Part shown: positions 8,443-15,390 of the stretch, one piece after another
Position numbering within the stretch: position 1 is the first letter of the stretch
Layout of the letters: every line of letters begins with the position of its first letter
From: an uncultured Bacteroidales bacterium
Lineage (GTDB): Bacteria > Bacteroidota > Bacteroidia > Bacteroidales > WCHB1-69
Direction of reading: 5' to 3'
DNA: 15,390 bases
NCBI GenBank assembly: GCA_937949745.1
Contig: CALECM010000135.1
Coordinates: 1 to 15,390 of the forward strand
Position numbers and translations under genes: made by a program
Notes under the pieces: generated by a model
The model's input: the letters and a program-made list of their open reading frames with translations, nothing else
Database searches by the model: none
Told to the model about the DNA's origin: nothing

Positions 8443-9957
8443 TTAATATTTTACAATCCTGAAAATAGCAGCTCTATGTTCTTCTCTTGCTCTTTCCGGA
8501 ATATTACGTCTGTTTTCCGGATCATTGTATGTATAAGAAGCTACTTCGATCTGAGACGGTGCTACTCCTTTATCGACAAAGATTTGTCTTACGGCTCTCG
8601 CCCTACGTTCCGCCAAATCCCTGTTGTGTTGTTCAGAACCTAAGTCACAGGTATAACCTTCGATGATCAAACCAAGAGATTTATCTCTCTTCAGGATAGA
8701 TACGGTTTGGTCAATGTTCCTGTTCTGGTCTGAAACTTTGGGGATATCTTTATCAAGATCGAATAATATCTTGGTATTGGAAAGCGCTTCCGCCAATTGT
8801 CTGATATTATCTTTATCTTGTTGAGTAAGGTTCTCATCGTCTTCATATCCTTCCGGACAAGTAGGCACGATATATACATATTCAGTATTTTTTATTACGA
8901 TCGGTTCATTGGCTTTACGTGCCATTTCATCGTAATATTTTTTCTTAAGATCTCTTAAGCTGGGTTCGCTATTTCCTGCACAAGCTTTGATATGAACTCC
9001 CAGTTTCAAACCAACCTGGAATAAATTCCATTTTTCCCTCACTTCATCCCAACCGTTTTGAGTACGATTTTCATACTGGTTATATGAAGCCAGATAATTG
9101 GAACCCATTAACGAATTAAGGTTGAAAGTAGCTCCGTCGGTGGGAGTAATGAAGTCCGTTTTATTTTCTGCTTTAGGAAGAATATCCAAGAAACCGAGAG
9201 TTGTATAAACCCCTACATAAAAGTCTGCCCTGTTGTTGATGGCGAATACACCTCCGAAATCAGCCTGAAGGTCGATAGAAGCCCTGAGTTTGGTTTTGGA
9301 AGAATGCGTACTTACGGGTTTGGTTTCAAAACGTCCCGGAAGATTCTGGTATAAAGCATCGGTATGAGCTTCGTAACCTCTTGTAGTCAGTGTTCCGTCT
9401 GTAGGAAATTTGGATTTTGCGGCTACCGGAATAAATGCTCTTACACCTAAACCTGCATAAATACCGTTCCTGCCTCCGAATTTATGTTCGAATTGTGCCT
9501 GTAAAGGTATTTCAATTGCCCAAATAGTTTGTTTTTCAGTAAGATTATTTGCTTTATAACGGAGATCGTAACGTGTATTGCCTTCCGGATTGAAAGCCGG
9601 ATCATTATAATTCGGAGTGGTACCGCTAAAATTTAAACTTGCTTTTGCCGAATAATTACCGATTCCCACACCTAAAGTAAGTCCCCAATGTTCATTGAAA
9701 AAGTAAGCGTAATTTACTCCTAACATCGCTCCCAATGAATAATTGGTATTGATGAATTCATTATTAACTCTGTTATAAATATTGTTGGTCATTGATCCAC
9801 CTAAATAGATGTTGACACGATGCGGACAGAAAGGGATAGTCCTAATTCCCATTGATGTGGTATCAGCAGGAGTTATCACTGTTTGTACTACCACTTCCTG
9901 AGCATGGGCAGCAAACATTGTAAAAATAAGACTGAAAATGATTAAATGTTTTTTCAT
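8443..9957 (-). CDS. Outer-membrane beta-barrel protein with C-terminal OmpA-like domain, 504 aa
   Basis: The protein begins with a signal peptide (MKKHLIIFSLIFTMFAAHA, cleavage before QE at residue 20). Residues ~45-325 alternate polar and hydrophobic/aromatic strands (LGVNYAYFFNEHWGLTLGVG, WAIEIPLQAQFEHKFG, GIYAGLGVRAFIP, LFQVGLKLGVHI), as in porin-like outer-membrane barrels of Bacteroidota. Residues ~326-395 are a polar linker, and ~396-504 form an OmpA-like domain expected to bind peptidoglycan. In that domain the signature reads EGYTCDLGSEQHNRDLAERR (433-452). By alignment to Acinetobacter OmpA the diaminopimelate-binding Asp is Cys437 (an Asp follows at 438), while the binding Arg is kept as Arg452. 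The start ATG at 9957 is chosen because it opens the signal peptide. The gene follows the giant adhesin on the same strand after 87 nt with no promoter I can recognise, so co-transcription is likely. It lacks the TPR/WD40 layout of PorE and does not resemble PorP/SprF. Its role is structural; a link to the adhesin is inference. Confidence 0.88.
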   Translation of the reverse strand: MKKHLIIFSLIFTMFAAHAQEVVVQTVITPADTTSMGIRTIPFCPHRVNIYLGGSMTNNIYNRVNNEFINTNYSLGAMLGVNYAYFFNEHWGLTLGVGIGNYSAKASLNFSGTTPNYNDPAFNPEGNTRYDLRYKANNLTEKQTIWAIEIPLQAQFEHKFGGRNGIYAGLGVRAFIPVAAKSKFPTDGTLTTRGYEAHTDALYQNLPGRFETKPVSTHSSKTKLRASIDLQADFGGVFAINNRADFYVGVYTTLGFLDILPKAENKTDFITPTDGATFNLNSLMGSNYLASYNQYENRTQNGWDEVREKWNLFQVGLKLGVHIKACAGNSEPSLRDLKKKYYDEMARKANEPIVIKNTEYVYIVPTCPEGYEDDENLTQQDKDNIRQLAEALSNTKILFDLDKDIPKVSDQNRNIDQTVSILKRDKSLGLIIEGYTCDLGSEQHNRDLAERRARAVRQIFVDKGVAPSQIEVASYTYNDPENRRNIPERAREEHRAAIFRIVKY

Positions 9958-10001
9958 GATATTTATTATTTTTTATATTCGTTATTACTATGTCCCTTTG
10001 G

Positions 10002-10029
10002 ATCCGGCAGTCCGCATGGACTACCGGAT
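10002..10029 (-). promoter_or_regulatory. Long intergenic hairpin without U-tract between adhesin and OmpA-like genes
   Basis: On the minus-strand transcript, ATCCGGTAGTCC and GGACTGCCGGAT pair over 12 positions (one G-U wobble) around an ATGC tetraloop. An outer CCC (within 10035-10039) can pair with GGG (9994-9996) across a small internal loop. It begins 15 nt after the adhesin stop codon. The stem is GC-rich, but CAAAGGGACA follows instead of a U-run, so it is not a classical terminator. It more plausibly stabilises or separates the two mRNA segments, allowing different levels of the giant adhesin and the OmpA-like protein. The pairing is seen directly; the function is inferred. Confidence 0.55.
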
Positions 10030-10044
10030 TTTCAGGGGGTTAAA

Positions 10045-10290
10045 TTATTTTACAATTACGAATTTAACAGTCTTAATTTCATTAGTACCGGTAGTGATAC
10101 GTCCGAAGTAAGCACCTTGAGCCTGGAAGCCGTTCACTTTCGTGATTGGTTGTACAGTATTAACTGTTTGTACCAAAGCTCCTCTTGCATCATAAATATC
10201 GAGTACTGCTCCTTCCAATTCTTCAAGTGTCAAATCAATTTCTAGAGTAACCATCTGGTTAACTTGTGCGGGAACAGGATAAACCCTGAT
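10045..10290 (-). other. T9SS type-A C-terminal sorting domain (Por secretion tail)
   Basis: The last 81 residues begin IRVYPVPAQVNQMVTLEIDL and end GAYFGRITTG...VKFVIVK. They show the hallmarks of the type-A sorting domain: a VYPxP opening, a middle strand LDIYDARGALV, a G-x-Y/F-x-x-x-I strand, and a short basic C-terminal beta-strand ending in lysine. In the family this domain is recognised by the T9SS, normally removed by a sortase-like peptidase (PorU) and replaced by a lipopolysaccharide anchor. The variant VYPVP replaces the commoner VYPNP. No second domain follows, so it is the true C-terminus. Confidence 0.9.
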
Positions 10291-13200
10291 ATTGCTATTA
10301 GTATTATGTCTCTGGGGACATGTCATGAATTGTACGGATGCTCCGTCGGACAGTCTTATACCGTCTACGACTACATAATAAGAGCCACTTAAACCGCCGT
10401 TTTCATGATAATATTGTCCTGCACCGTTTTCACCCTGAACAGGTGCTCCGTTTTTGTACCATTGATATGAATGGAATCTGTATCCACCATTGGTTTCAGG
10501 ATTATTATTTACCACAAGTACATCATCCCATCTTACTTCAACCAATGGACCTTCTCCGAAGAAACCACCGTCGATAAGTACTTTTCCTGTGGTAGAATAT
10601 TCACATCCGTCAATATTGATGGTCAGGTCATAATCTCCCGGAGTATTAGGCATTACGATTCTTATCGTATGTCCCCAGGTAGCATTACCTTCAATAGTAC
10701 CGTTATATATGTTAAAGTTATCGTATGCATTATCGCGGAATTCTACACTGTAAGTAGTCGGATTTCCGGAGGTGATGCGGATAGGCAGATATACTATAGG
10801 ATTACCGTTAGGATCTCTCTCATCGTCACATCCTGCAGTAAAGGTTTCAGGTACTTCTACATTAGATACATATATGGTCACATAAGAAGTAACGTCAAGC
10901 TGGTCTGATGCTGAACAATATCTGTCTCTCAATTCCGTGATACGGAACACCGAGGTAGAGGTAGCCTCAACATTGAAAGTATATACGGTCTGATAAATAG
11001 ATTGGAAAGCATATACCTGACCTGTCGTCATATTCTCTATAGCGAAAGCGAACGGCGGTGTTCCTGTAAAAGTTACTTCCAGCGGAACGATCTTGTCGAT
11101 GCTTCTTGAACAGATGATAGAACCGTCTCCGGCAGTAAATTCCGCAGAAGGTAATTCATGAACTATGATAGTATGATTATCGATCTTCGGTGCGGGAATT
11201 CCGTCGGCCAGGTTACATCCTGATCCTAAGATACCGGTATAACGTACAAAGTAATCATAATAACCTGATTCAGTAGGTGTATGTCTTACATCCGGTCCCA
11301 TATCGCTTACAGCAATTTCCGCTGCACCATCGATAGAATAATACCATTGGATAGCGCCATAAGTATGGTGGATATCACTTAATAATGAAGCGTGTAATTC
11401 TACTTCTTCGCCCATACAAAGCGCACCGTTGGATACGTTCACTGAGATTTCGTTCCATACCGGATCCGGATATACGGTTACTTTGATACTGTTGGAAGTA
11501 GCCACATTACAACTTAATCCGTTCGGATAAGTAGCGATAGCTTTATAATAGTATGTTCCAGGTTGATTGAGTACCTGTCTGAATTGATCTGTGGTTACGC
11601 CTGTTGAAACACCACCTTCATCGGTAGGATTGTAGGATAGTACCCAGTCATAAACAGGTGTACCATAGATAGAGGCATATTGTTGACTGTTCGGCAATAA
11701 TGAAGCCTGTAGATGTACTTCACCGCCTACGCAAATATCCACGATTCCCTGGTTAACAGGATTAACCTGTATTTGAGGTTGCGGAGCCACAGTTACATTA
11801 ACTGAATTTGACCAATCGGAAGCACAACCTAACTGACCGTTATCCATGATTACTCTTAAAGAATACTGGTATTGTCCCGGTTCGTTTATCGATTGTACGA
11901 ATTGTGGTTGGATAGCTCCCGGTATTTCAAAACCGTTTACTGCCCATTGATATGTATAATCGCCTGTACTAACAGCAGGATCAAGCGTAATATCACTTGC
12001 GTTAACACTCAATCTTACCGTTCCGCCAACACATAATAATGTTTCATTAACCGTGATGTTGTTGATCACAGGATCGTCAACTACGGTAGCGGTTACGGTC
12101 TGGCTGGTAGCATTACATGCTGAATTTGAATTTACCGGAATTACTTCAACGTAAACCTGGTTAGCTCCAACTGTAAGATCGTTCAACGTGAGTTGTGATT
12201 GGTAACCTCTGGTCTGCCCGTTTACATACCATACATAGTTGTAAGATCCGGCAGGTGTTACATTAGCTGTAAAAGTAATGGAACCACCCTGGCATACCGT
12301 AGAACGATCCATCGTTACGATAGCCTGCGGAGAAGAGATCACATTCACTTCAAATGCGGCAGAAGTAGCGTCACAACCGCTGGCGTCGGTACGGTTCACC
12401 GTTACGGTAATATAATATGGAGTAGAAGGATCGTTAGCAGTTAAAGAAGGAACAAAAGTAGGCACAGTCGTTACTTCAGTCTGTTGAGATCCGTTATGCC
12501 ACCATCTCCAGGTGTAAGTATAATCTTCACCCTGAACACCACCGGTCATATAAGCGGTTAACGTAAGGTCACCACCCTCGCATACCGTGTGCGCACCCAT
12601 GATAGTTACTATCGGGTCAGCCACTACATTCGCCTGTACCGTACCTGAAGTTACGGAACATCCTGAAACAGGACTGGAAACTTCTACGTAATATTCATAG
12701 TTATTTTCCATGGTTAATGCGGAAGTTGTATATTCGGCACTGGTAGCTCCGGCAATCGGAGAAGCATAACCGTTGGTTACCCTGAACCATTGATAAGTAA
12801 AGTTATTTCCTACAACATTATTCATTTCAACCTCTGCTGTCAGGGTTACGGTTCCACCTGCGCAGGTGTTGGTATTACCCGTGATAGTTACAGTAGGCAT
12901 CGGAATAACGTCTACATTGAATTGTGCAGATTGAGCCACACATTGAACACCGGTTTGAGAAACTCTTACCGTAAAGGAAGATGTTATATCATAATATAAA
13001 GCTCCGGTATTTAAAGTGGAGTTGGTTTCACCCGGTAATATGATACCATTTTTGTACCATTGGTAGCTATTTTCACCTACTCCGCCGGTTACTTCGGCAA
13101 CCAGAAGAGTTGCGCCACCGTTACATACGGTACCGTTATATCCGTTAGCTATTGAAATAGTAACTGTAGGACCGGGTACAATATTGAAGTTTGTGTAATA

Positions 13201-15390
13201 ACCTGTAGCGTTACATCCGTAATCAGATGTTACTTCTACATAATAAGTATAAGTGCCTGCTTCTTCGGTTGAAGGTACGGTATAAACCGGTCCATAGCCT
13301 AAAGCAGTCGATGAGTTATTGTTATACCATGTATAGGTGTAATTACCTGCACCGCCATCAATTGTAGCTGTAAGCGTAGCCGTACCACCCTGGCATATGG
13401 TTGCATTATCAGTAGTGATCGTTACTACCGGTTGTCCGACAACAGTTACCGTTACAGGTTCAGAGATTACTCTGCATCCCGGTACGGATGTTACTACTAC
13501 GTGATAGCTATAAGAAGTTTCCCTAACAGCATCATTAGATGTATAAATTTGAGATGTCGCACCGCTGATCGCTACATTATCCCTGTACCATTGGTATTGG
13601 TAATTATTAGATGCGGGATCAACATTAGCAGTCAGGGTCACATTTCCTGATTCGCAATATGTTAAGTTCCTATCTGTAGAAACATAAACGGTAGGAGTAG
13701 CATTAACCGTAACCACTCTTCCCTGAGATACAGCAGAAGTACATCCTGCGGATCCCATCGTAACCTGTACGGCATACGTATAAGAAGTCTGAAGACCTTC
13801 GATTGCTAAAGGAGCATCGATTAAAGTACTTTGTGTTGCGCCTTCTATCTGCATACCATTCCTGTACCATGTATAAACAGCTTCACCCATATCAGCCTGG
13901 TAATTGGTTACAGCCGCAGTCAGTATAACCTGTCCGCCACTGCAAACAACCTGATTATCTATGCTTGATATAACTGCAACCGGCCTGTTCATAACACTGA
14001 TCTGGAGGGTATTGCTGGTTGCTTCACAAGTAGAAGAGGTTTGGCTAACTTCAAATCTGAATTGAGCACTTTGATCTAATGTAGTAGTATAAGTCAAAGA
14101 AGTGGCACCCGGAATCGGTTGATTATTCCTGAACCATTGATATACTAATTGTCCGGTATTCCAATCCGACAGGTCGGCACGGAGTGTAACCTCACCACCT
14201 TCACAAATTTCAGTTTGTGTTGCAGAAATATGGATTTGCGGATTTTCATTTACATATACATAGAACGGATCGCTGGTTACCGAACATCCGTATTCGTTAT
14301 TTACTTTTACAAAGTAATTATAAGGATAGCTTCTGTAAGGCTGAGTTGCCGTATAGTTGTTATTGGTAGTAGCCGGTCCTAAAGATACATTGCTTTCAAA
14401 CCACTCATAAGTATAATTACCACCAACAGCATCCGGATAAACATTTGCGGTTAAATTTACATTATTCTGACCGGATGTGCATACAACAGGATTACCATCT
14501 ATCACCACTGTCGGATTCGGATTAACAGTTACTGTAACAGCGTTAGCCGGATTCAGAACTGATTCACAACCACCTGTATTTTGATTTACTACAACATTAT
14601 ATATATAAGTTGTAATTTCATTATCTATTGTCATCGGCATTTCCATATAAATACCGTGGGTAGTTCCCATTACCTCGCCATTCCTGTACCAGGTATAAGT
14701 TTCATTACCCGTAACACCACCCGTAACGTTAGCCGTAAGGATTAACTGATGCCCCTGGCATACGGTCGTATTACCACCATCCACAGTGATTCCGGTTATA
14801 ACAGGAAGAGGTCTTACCATTACGGTTACTGAATTACTTTCACCCTGGCAACTTGATGACATTTGATTAACTGTAAATGTAAAAGTAGCACTTTGGTTTA
14901 AAGTGGTGGTATAAGTCAGAGAAGTAGCACCGGCAATTGCCTGACCGTTACGATACCATTGATATCTTAATTGATCGGAATTCCAATCGGTTAAATCAGC
15001 AGTCAGGACAACTTCACCACCTTCACATATTTCAGTTTCATTAGCTGAGATAAAGATCTGAGGTTCTTCATTAACATATACGCTGAATACATCGCTGGTT
15101 GCCGAACATCCGTAATCGTTGTAAACTTTCACGGAGAAACTGTAAGGATGATTGCGATATGCCCTGGTTGTAGTGTATGTGTTACCTGTAGTAACGCCCA
15201 AAGAAATATTTTCTTCGAACCATTCATAACTGTAATTTCCGGCAACGGCATCAGGATGTACGTTAGCCGTCAACATAATATTGTCGGATGTAGCGGTACA
15301 TACGATAGGATTACCCGAAATTACAACGGTAGGAGCAGGATTAACCACAACGGTTACCGCAGTATTAGGATCTATACCTGAAGAACAACC
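10045..15390 (-). CDS. Giant Ig-like repeat surface protein with T9SS type-A sorting domain, N-terminus cut by window edge
   Basis: The frame is open from the right edge to the TAA at 10045-10047, giving 1781 visible residues; the true start lies upstream. The GTG at 15348 is an internal valine in TVVVNPAP, not a start. From the N-terminal side come the last 16 residues of one module, 15 Ig-like modules of 86-106 residues (11155-15342), two divergent modules (10567-11154), a pre-CTD module with SYQWYKNG and GGLSGSYYVVV, and a C-terminal sorting domain (10045-10290). Typical modules read P-x-V-x-I ... C-x-GG-x-x-x-L-T-A ... Y-x-W-Y-x-N-G ... GAT ... GC-x-x-x-S ... V-x-V, like the Ig-like/PKD-like domains of Bacteroidota surface proteins. 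By family knowledge the sorting domain directs export by the T9SS, whose translocon gene sprA lies in this window, and attachment to the cell surface. No catalytic domain is visible, so an adhesin or surface filament is most likely; the ligand is unknown. SprB-like motility adhesin is an alternative role I cannot exclude. Confidence 0.92.
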   Translation of the reverse strand, partial: GCSSGIDPNTAVTVVVNPAPTVVISGNPIVCTATSDNIMLTANVHPDAVAGNYSYEWFEENISLGVTTGNTYTTTRAYRNHPYSFSVKVYNDYGCSATSDVFSVYVNEEPQIFISANETEICEGGEVVLTADLTDWNSDQLRYQWYRNGQAIAGATSLTYTTTLNQSATFTFTVNQMSSSCQGESNSVTVMVRPLPVITGITVDGGNTTVCQGHQLILTANVTGGVTGNETYTWYRNGEVMGTTHGIYMEMPMTIDNEITTYIYNVVVNQNTGGCESVLNPANAVTVTVNPNPTVVIDGNPVVCTSGQNNVNLTANVYPDAVGGNYTYEWFESNVSLGPATTNNNYTATQPYRSYPYNYFVKVNNEYGCSVTSDPFYVYVNENPQIHISATQTEICEGGEVTLRADLSDWNTGQLVYQWFRNNQPIPGATSLTYTTTLDQSAQFRFEVSQTSSTCEATSNTLQISVMNRPVAVISSIDNQVVCSGGQVILTAAVTNYQADMGEAVYTWYRNGMQIEGATQSTLIDAPLAIEGLQTSYTYAVQVTMGSAGCTSAVSQGRVVTVNATPTVYVSTDRNLTYCESGNVTLTANVDPASNNYQYQWYRDNVAISGATSQIYTSNDAVRETSYSYHVVVTSVPGCRVISEPVTVTVVGQPVVTITTDNATICQGGTATLTATIDGGAGNYTYTWYNNNSSTALGYGPVYTVPSTEEAGTYTYYVEVTSDYGCNATGYYTNFNIVPGPTVTISIANGYNGTVCNGGATLLVAEVTGGVGENSYQWYKNGIILPGETNSTLNTGALYYDITSSFTVRVSQTGVQCVAQSAQFNVDVIPMPTVTITGNTNTCAGGTVTLTAEVEMNNVVGNNFTYQWFRVTNGYASPIAGATSAEYTTSALTMENNYEYYVEVSSPVSGCSVTSGTVQANVVADPIVTIMGAHTVCEGGDLTLTAYMTGGVQGEDYTYTWRWWHNGSQQTEVTTVPTFVPSLTANDPSTPYYITVTVNRTDASGCDATSAAFEVNVISSPQAIVTMDRSTVCQGGSITFTANVTPAGSYNYVWYVNGQTRGYQSQLTLNDLTVGANQVYVEVIPVNSNSACNATSQTVTATVVDDPVINNITVNETLLCVGGTVRLSVNASDITLDPAVSTGDYTYQWAVNGFEIPGAIQPQFVQSINEPGQYQYSLRVIMDNGQLGCASDWSNSVNVTVAPQPQIQVNPVNQGIVDICVGGEVHLQASLLPNSQQYASIYGTPVYDWVLSYNPTDEGGVSTGVTTDQFRQVLNQPGTYYYKAIATYPNGLSCNVATSNSIKVTVYPDPVWNEISVNVSNGALCMGEEVELHASLLSDIHHTYGAIQWYYSIDGAAEIAVSDMGPDVRHTPTESGYYDYFVRYTGILGSGCNLADGIPAPKIDNHTIIVHELPSAEFTAGDGSIICSRSIDKIVPLEVTFTGTPPFAFAIENMTTGQVYAFQSIYQTVYTFNVEATSTSVFRITELRDRYCSASDQLDVTSYVTIYVSNVEVPETFTAGCDDERDPNGNPIVYLPIRITSGNPTTYSVEFRDNAYDNFNIYNGTIEGNATWGHTIRIVMPNTPGDYDLTINIDGCEYSTTGKVLIDGGFFGEGPLVEVRWDDVLVVNNNPETNGGYRFHSYQWYKNGAPVQGENGAGQYYHENGGLSGSYYVVVDGIRLSDGASVQFMTCPQRHNTNSNIRVYPVPAQVNQMVTLEIDLTLEELEGAVLDIYDARGALVQTVNTVQPITKVNGFQAQGAYFGRITTGTNEIKTVKFVIVK
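10291..11154 (-). other. Two divergent modules plus pre-CTD module of the giant protein
   Basis: The stretch 10867-11154 encodes a 96-residue module beginning LPSAEFTAGDGS, and 10567-10866 a 100-residue module beginning SNVEVPETFTAGCDDERDPN. Both keep two cysteines but lack the YxWY core, so they look beta-rich yet not like the Ig-like array. The stretch 10291-10566 holds the pre-CTD module: VEVRWDDVLVVNNNP, then SYQWYKNGAPVQGENGAGQY and a GGLSGSYYVVVDG strand ending in a lone Cys (TCP). This layout, with a WY-containing hairpin just before the sorting domain, is known to me from other Bacteroidales T9SS cargo. Its exact role is unknown. Confidence 0.6.
11155..15342 (-). repeat. Fifteen tandem Ig-like modules in the giant protein
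   Basis: Module boundaries on the minus strand, taken at the recurring N/x-P-x-P-x-V start, fall at 15342, 15072, 14814, 14523, 14250, 13992, 13704, 13440, 13176, 12906, 12621, 12339, 12078, 11787 and 11472, the last ending at 11155. Lengths are 90, 86, 97, 91, 86, 96, 88, 88, 90, 95, 94, 87, 97, 105 and 106 residues. Each module has one Cys near its first quarter (often C-x-GG) and one near its end (often GC-x-x-x-S). Most have a Trp between them in a YxWY context. Modules closest to the C-terminus are the longest and most divergent. The repeats are recognisable as protein but strongly diverged as DNA, so they are old duplications and unlikely to be slippage-prone. Confidence 0.85.
13705..15342 (-). 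repeat. Higher-order repeat: two 273-codon three-module blocks
   Basis: Modules 1-2-3 (14524-15342) and 4-5-6 (13705-14523) are both exactly 273 codons long. Module 1 matches module 4 at about 60 of 90 residues and module 2 matches module 5 at about 57 of 86 by hand alignment, whereas neighbours within a block are far less alike. Modules 3 and 6 share the same layout but are less similar. The 16 residues visible before module 1 (GCSSGIDPNTAVTVVV) align without gaps to the end of module 3 (GCESVLNPANAVTVTV), so the same three-module order continues beyond the window. Confidence 0.8.

Noticed and set aside
8443..9957. Assignment of the OmpA-like protein as the T9SS component PorE
   Set aside because: PorE carries TPR, WD40-like and carboxypeptidase-regulatory-like regions before its OmpA domain and is a lipoprotein; this protein has a beta-barrel and a standard signal peptide without a lipobox.
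9946..10245. 99-codon plus-strand open frame spanning the adhesin/OmpA-like gap
   Set aside because: It overlaps the 3' end of the adhesin and the signal peptide region on the other strand, has no promoter box, and its composition looks like antisense of the sorting domain.
15346..15348. GTG as the start codon of the giant repeat protein
   Set aside because: It encodes a valine inside the inter-module strand TVVVNPAP, no signal peptide follows, and the frame is open to the right edge.
10567..15390. Tandem repeats as a CRISPR array or phase-variable DNA repeat
   Set aside because: The repeats are about 260-320 nt coding modules conserved as protein but diverged as DNA; there are no short identical repeats with unique spacers and no homopolymer or short-unit slippage tract.

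Overview
The window reads as the chromosome of a Bacteroidota bacterium, most likely of the order Bacteroidales, that carries a type IX secretion system (T9SS). The evidence is a near-complete SprA (Sov) translocon gene, a giant surface protein ending in a T9SS sorting domain, an OmpA-family outer-membrane protein of Bacteroidota style, a Bacteroidota-type -7 promoter box (TAnnTTTG pattern) in front of the one gene whose promoter is visible, and no clear Shine-Dalgarno sequences. I cannot name the genus from sequence alone.

Layout: (1) Positions 3-6854, plus strand: sprA, open to the left edge, so its N-terminus lies outside the window. (2) 6855-7005: AT-rich gap with an imperfect hairpin and a promoter. 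(3) 7006-8202, plus strand: a complete PLP-dependent enzyme of the Cys/Met-metabolism (cystathionine/methionine gamma-lyase) family. (4) 8203-8442: convergent intergenic region with two hairpin terminators, a strong one for the PLP gene and one for the minus-strand gene. (5) 8443-9957, minus strand: a secreted outer-membrane beta-barrel protein with a C-terminal OmpA-like domain. (6) 9958-10044: short gap holding a long hairpin without a U-tract. (7) 10045-15390, minus strand: a giant repeat protein open to the right edge, with at least 15 Ig-like modules of about 90 residues, two divergent modules, a pre-CTD module and a type-A T9SS C-terminal sorting domain.

How they fit together: SprA forms the outer-membrane channel of the T9SS. 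The giant protein has the architecture of a T9SS-exported, surface-attached adhesin and would pass through that channel. The OmpA-like barrel gene directly follows the adhesin on the same strand, with an 87-nt gap, no recognisable promoter and no classical terminator between them. It is therefore probably co-transcribed and may anchor the adhesin or strengthen the envelope around it. The PLP enzyme looks like an independent metabolic gene with its own promoter and terminator.

The most interesting structure is inside the giant protein. Its distal modules form a higher-order repeat in which a three-module block of exactly 273 codons (819 nt) occurs twice, and the window edge shows the end of a further block. 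Every module carries exactly two cysteines with a tryptophan between them in most modules, the classic immunoglobulin C-W-C layout. I see no CRISPR array, insertion sequence, tRNA or rRNA.
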